Assembly (NCBI GenBank): GCA_049613665.1
Contig: JBMZCV010000181.1
Coordinates: forward strand, 1 to 10,135
Origin: JBMZCV01 sp049613665
GTDB taxonomy: Bacteria; Bacteroidota; Bacteroidia; Chitinophagales; UBA2359
Length of the DNA stretch: 10,135 nucleotides
Direction of reading: 5' to 3'
The translations under genes and the position numbers were made by a program. Shown piece after piece: positions 7,408-10,135 of the stretch. The first letter of the stretch is position 1; every line of letters starts with the position of its first letter. The notes beneath the pieces are model-generated. The model was not told where the DNA came from. It was given only the letters and a program-made list of their open reading frames with translations, and did not search any database.

Positions 7408-8545
7408 TTTTTGGGAACAACAACATTTTTTAAAACACGATTTTATAGTTATTGGCAGCGGAATTGTTGGTTTATCTACTGCAATTGCTCTAAAAGAAAA
7501 AAAACCTAACAAAAAGGTTTTGGTTTTAGAAAGAAGCATTTTACCAACAGGAGCAAGCACAAAAAATGCTGGCTTTGCTTGCATAGGCAGTTTAACCGAA
7601 TTGCTCGAAGATTTGGAAACTATGTCGAAAAATGCAGTCCTACAACTCGTAGAACAAAGATGGCAAGGTTTACAAAAATTGCGAGAGCGTTTGGGCGACA
7701 AAAACATTGATTATCAAGATTTGGGAAGTTATGAATTGCTCGATGAAAATGAAATAAATTGTTTGGAGCAACTAGACGAGATGAATGAGTTTTTGCGTCC
7801 ACTTTTTGGAAATTCGCAAAAAGCATTTCATTTAGACAACAAAAAAATTGAGCAATTTGGCTTTTCTAAAAAACATATCAAAGCCGTTGTTGTCAATCAA
7901 TATGAAGGACAGCTAGATACAGGAAAAATGATGTATAATTTATTGCAATATGCGTATCAGCTTGGTATAATGGTTGTTAGTGGAGCAGAAGTCACTCATT
8001 TTGATGAAAACAAAGATAATATTCGCTTACAAGTTCAGCATCATTTTTTGAACGAAACGATATTTTTTGAAGCCAAACAAGTAGCTATTTGTACCAATGC
8101 TTTTACAAAAAAACTATTACCAAATCTCAAAATAAAAGCTGGTCGTGGGCAAGTCATCGCCACAAAGCCCATCAAAAACCTACCTTTTAAAGGCATTTTT
8201 CATGTCGAAAAAGGCTATTATTATTTCAGAAATTATGGTAATAGAGTTATTTTTGGTGGTGGTCGCAACCTAGATTTTAAAGCCGAAAATACAACTGAAT
8301 TTGCCTATAATGAAATGATTTTAAACAATTTGAACCATAAATTACAACACGTTTTTTTGCCTAATACTTCCTACGAAATAGAAACAAAATGGACTGGAAT
8401 TATGGCCTTTGGCGAAGATAAAGCTCCTATTTTGAAAAATATTTCTCCTCGTATTACAATAGGCGTAAAACTCGGCGGAATGGGCGTTGCTATTGGTAGT
8501 TTATTGGGCGAAAAAATAGCCCATAAAATATTGATAAAAATTTAA
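7400..8545 (+). CDS. FAD-dependent oxidoreductase of the DAO (D-amino-acid oxidase-like) fold
   Basis: The 381-residue flavoprotein has an N-terminal dinucleotide-binding motif GSGIVG at residues 19-24, ending in the ribose-binding acidic residue E44 of VLVLERS. The second FAD-contact segment, TGASTKNAGFACIGS, is at 50-64. A C-terminal FAD-contact segment, VKLGGMGVAIG, at 356-366 closes the Rossmann domain as in glycine oxidase, sarcosine oxidase and related DAO proteins. The middle, about 75-330, is the substrate domain, whose substrate I cannot name from sequence. The ATG at 7400 is the only start that retains the first beta strand; it overlaps the epimerase stop by 8 nt in another frame, which suggests translational coupling. 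No signal peptide is visible, so it is probably cytoplasmic. Oxidation of an amine or amino acid is inferred from fold alone. Confidence 0.88.
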   Translation: MLSFWEQQHFLKHDFIVIGSGIVGLSTAIALKEKKPNKKVLVLERSILPTGASTKNAGFACIGSLTELLEDLETMSKNAVLQLVEQRWQGLQKLRERLGDKNIDYQDLGSYELLDENEINCLEQLDEMNEFLRPLFGNSQKAFHLDNKKIEQFGFSKKHIKAVVVNQYEGQLDTGKMMYNLLQYAYQLGIMVVSGAEVTHFDENKDNIRLQVQHHFLNETIFFEAKQVAICTNAFTKKLLPNLKIKAGRGQVIATKPIKNLPFKGIFHVEKGYYYFRNYGNRVIFGGGRNLDFKAENTTEFAYNEMILNNLNHKLQHVFLPNTSYEIETKWTGIMAFGEDKAPILKNISPRITIGVKLGGMGVAIGSLLGEKIAHKILIKI

Positions 8546-8578
8546 ATAACATTCAAAAGTCACAATAACGTCATCATA

Positions 8579-8610
8579 TTGCTTAAATAAAGAAAATGGT
8601 GCTATTTTTG
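8579..8610 (+). promoter_or_regulatory. Bacteroidota-type promoter of the repeat-protein gene
   Basis: TTG at 8579-8581, a 21-nt spacer, then TATTTTTG at 8603-8610, an exact TAnnTTTG box. Transcription is predicted to start a few bases later, near 8614-8618, just where the left arm of the leader inverted repeat begins. The arrangement closely matches the promoter of the protease gene: same two boxes, and about 55 nt from box to start codon. Confidence 0.6.
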
Positions 8611-8613
8611 TAG

Positions 8614-8672
8614 GTTTCATACAAACGCATTTATGCGAGCTTTTTATAAAAAAAACTAATTTTGTATGAAAC
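8614..8672 (+). promoter_or_regulatory. Leader inverted repeat covering the start codon
   Basis: GTTTCATACAAA at 8614-8625 is the exact reverse complement of TTTGTATGAAAC at 8661-8672, and the right arm includes the ATG at 8666-8668. A second small palindrome, CGCATTTATGCG at 8626-8637, sits directly inside the left arm. In mRNA beginning near 8614, the outer stem would hold the initiation codon in a 12-bp duplex. The repeat is seen directly; a regulatory role is inferred. The inner hairpin followed by AGCTTTTT could alternatively be a short terminator for the preceding operon. Confidence 0.5.
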
Positions 8673-10135
8673 TGTTTTTACAATATCTTACTACAATATT
8701 CATCTACTGTTTTTGCTTTCAATCAAATTTACATGCTCAAATTAGCAATCCTTCCACCTATGATTTGAGGCTTAACAATACAGTAATTTCCGACAACTTT
8801 TGCTTTGATTTACAAATTAAAGCCAGCGATTCGGCACCCGATTTCGCAAGTGGCTCATATACCGTTTGGCTCGACTACAACAGCTATTCTATTGCGACAC
8901 CATCTTACACACCTATCAGTTTATATCCAGCAACCGAATGCGAAGTAGCCAACTCTGGCGGCTTTACTTACAATCCATATTCCGATCTTGATTTTACTTT
9001 TAATGAAGAAGAAAATCTAGGAAACGCTAATATTTCTGCTTTGTTAGGTACTTTTCTTCCTGAAAATGAATGTCCTGTTATTAGTTCAAATTGGTTTGAT
9101 ATAGGTACTGTTTGTTTTGAAATTCTTGATAATACACAAACAACAAATTTAGTATTTAATGATGGTTTTACGATTTTCAATACGAGCGACAACGAGCCTG
9201 CTCATATCGCTGGCGACTGGCAAGGTTTAGACATTTTGCCAGTTAATGAAATCGCTGAATGTAGTTTAGAAATCATGAATGTTTCGCCCACAAATTGCGA
9301 TAGTGAAACTAACACTTACACCCTAAATGTCGAAATTAATTACGAAAATCAAACTACCGAAACCATCAATATCAATGGCCAAATTTTCAATATACAAGAC
9401 GCTAACGACAATATTTTTGTGCTAGAAAATATAACGGCTGACGGAGAAGAAAATATTAGCATTTCTGCTTTTTTTGTCGATGACGAAAATTGTAGCTTTA
9501 CACTTGAAAACGCCTATGATGCTCCGCAAAATTGTGAAATTATACCTGAATGCAGTTTAGAAATAATAAACGTTTCGCCTACAAATTGCGAAAGCGAAAC
9601 TAACACTTACAGCCTAAATGTCGAAATTAATTACGAAAATCAAACTACCGAAACCATCAATATCAATGGCCAAATTTTCAATATGCAAGACGCTAACGAC
9701 AATATTTTTGTGCTAGAAAATCTAACGGCTGACGGAGAAGAAAATGTTAGCGTTTCTGCTTTTTTTGTCGATGACGAAAATTGTAACTTTACACTTGAAA
9801 ATGCTTATGATGCTCCGCAAAATTGTGAAGATATAACGCCAATTTGCAATTTAGAAATCATGAACGTTTCGCCTACAAATTGCGAAAGCGAAACTAACAC
9901 TTACAGCCTAAATGTCGAAATTAATTACGAAAATCAAACTACCGAAACCATCAATATCAATGGCCAAATTTTCAATATGCAAGATGCTAACGACAATATC
10001 TTTGTGCTAGAAAATTTAACGGCTGACGGAGAAGAAAATATTAGCGTTGCTGCTTTTTTTGTCGATGACGAAAATTGTAGCTTTACACTCGAAAACGCTT
10101 ATGATGCTCCGCAAAATTGTGAAATTATACCTGAA
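8666..10135 (+). CDS. Secreted repeat protein, 5' part (cohesin-like N-terminal region plus four-cysteine tandem repeats); truncated by window end
   Basis: The frame is open for 490 codons from the ATG to the last base, with no stop, so the C-terminus is missing. A signal peptide covers residues 1-25 (MKLFLQYLTTIFIYCFCF, ending LHAQ). Residues 26-198 form a beta-rich region with FCFDLQIKASD, YTVWLDYN and SSNWFDIGTVCFEILD. This pattern resembles the cohesin-like domains often found at the N-terminus of large Bacteroidota surface proteins. From residue 199 follow three tandem repeats of 97, 98 and 97 residues. Each has cysteines near positions 1, 13, 78 and 92, a beta-strand-rich body with ININGQIFN and a conserved TADGEEN turn, suggesting disulfide-linked Ig-like domains. 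The protein is acidic and rich in Asn and Thr. A T9SS sorting domain at the unseen C-terminus is likely but not shown. The role is probably surface adhesion or structure. It follows its own promoter rather than the oxidoreductase operon. Confidence 0.85.
   Translation, partial: MKLFLQYLTTIFIYCFCFQSNLHAQISNPSTYDLRLNNTVISDNFCFDLQIKASDSAPDFASGSYTVWLDYNSYSIATPSYTPISLYPATECEVANSGGFTYNPYSDLDFTFNEEENLGNANISALLGTFLPENECPVISSNWFDIGTVCFEILDNTQTTNLVFNDGFTIFNTSDNEPAHIAGDWQGLDILPVNEIAECSLEIMNVSPTNCDSETNTYTLNVEINYENQTTETININGQIFNIQDANDNIFVLENITADGEENISISAFFVDDENCSFTLENAYDAPQNCEIIPECSLEIINVSPTNCESETNTYSLNVEINYENQTTETININGQIFNMQDANDNIFVLENLTADGEENVSVSAFFVDDENCNFTLENAYDAPQNCEDITPICNLEIMNVSPTNCESETNTYSLNVEINYENQTTETININGQIFNMQDANDNIFVLENLTADGEENISVAAFFVDDENCSFTLENAYDAPQNCEIIPE
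9260..10135 (+). repeat. Tandem array of about 291-bp coding repeats, three units seen, continuing beyond the window
   Basis: Units run 9260-9550 (291 bp), 9551-9844 (294 bp) and 9845-10135 (291 bp). Over the first 276 bases of each unit I count by eye 15 differences between units 1 and 2, 15 between 1 and 3, and 11 between 2 and 3. Codons 22-44 of the unit (9323-9391 in unit 1) are identical in all three. Differences are mostly synonymous or conservative. Units 1 and 3 end with the same linker (CEIIPE) while unit 2 ends CEDITPI. The window stops exactly at a unit boundary. Confidence 0.92.

Noticed and set aside
7297..7707. Minus-strand open frame of 136 codons across the epimerase-oxidoreductase junction
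   Set aside because: Both overlapped genes have clear family motifs through this stretch, and the antisense product shows no domain or signal.
8968..9192. Minus-strand open frame of 74 codons
   Set aside because: It is antisense to the continuous 490-codon frame of the repeat protein, which has a signal peptide, promoter and domain structure; it is only a shadow.
9260..10135. Regular repeats considered as a CRISPR array
   Set aside because: The units are about 291-294 bp with no spacers, stay in one reading frame and encode a regular protein domain; no cas genes are present.

Overview
The window reads as a chromosomal segment of a low-GC member of the Bacteroidota. The signs are a large secreted protease ending in a type IX secretion system (T9SS) type A sorting domain, SprB-like and PKD modules, a CarboxypepD_reg-like protein, no Shine-Dalgarno sequences before starts, and promoters of the Bacteroidota form TTG-N20/21-TAnnTTTG. 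The genus cannot be told from the sequence. All six supported genes lie on the + strand.

Layout: (1) 1-228 has no gene but carries one copy (A) of a roughly 113-bp palindromic element. (2) 229-702 is rlmH, the 23S rRNA pseudouridine methyltransferase, followed by a weak terminator. (3) 932-4300 is a 1122-residue multidomain secreted serine protease of lysyl-endopeptidase type, with its own promoter and a strong bidirectional terminator behind it. (4) 4663-5925 is an exported CarboxypepD_reg-like protein of unknown function. Its intergenic flanks carry an inverted pair of about 37-bp repeats. (5) 5926-6336 holds the second, oppositely oriented copy (B) of the palindromic element and a promoter. 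(6) 6337-7407 is a UDP-glucuronate 4-epimerase-like sugar-nucleotide epimerase, overlapping by 8 nt (7) 7400-8545, an FAD-dependent DAO-fold oxidoreductase. (8) 8666 to the window end is the 5' part of a secreted protein made of a cohesin-like N-terminal region and a tandem array of about 97-residue, four-cysteine repeats that continues past the window.

The genes do not form one pathway. rlmH is housekeeping. The protease and the repeat protein are probable cell-surface or secreted products, and the epimerase supplies nucleotide sugars for surface polysaccharide. Only the epimerase and oxidoreductase look like a true operon. The most unusual material is non-coding or repetitive: the A/B palindromic element pair, the second inverted pair abutting it, the near-identical tandem repeats of the last gene, and a 12-bp inverted repeat that would bury that gene's start codon in its own leader. 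I found no convincing new enzymatic or defence system.
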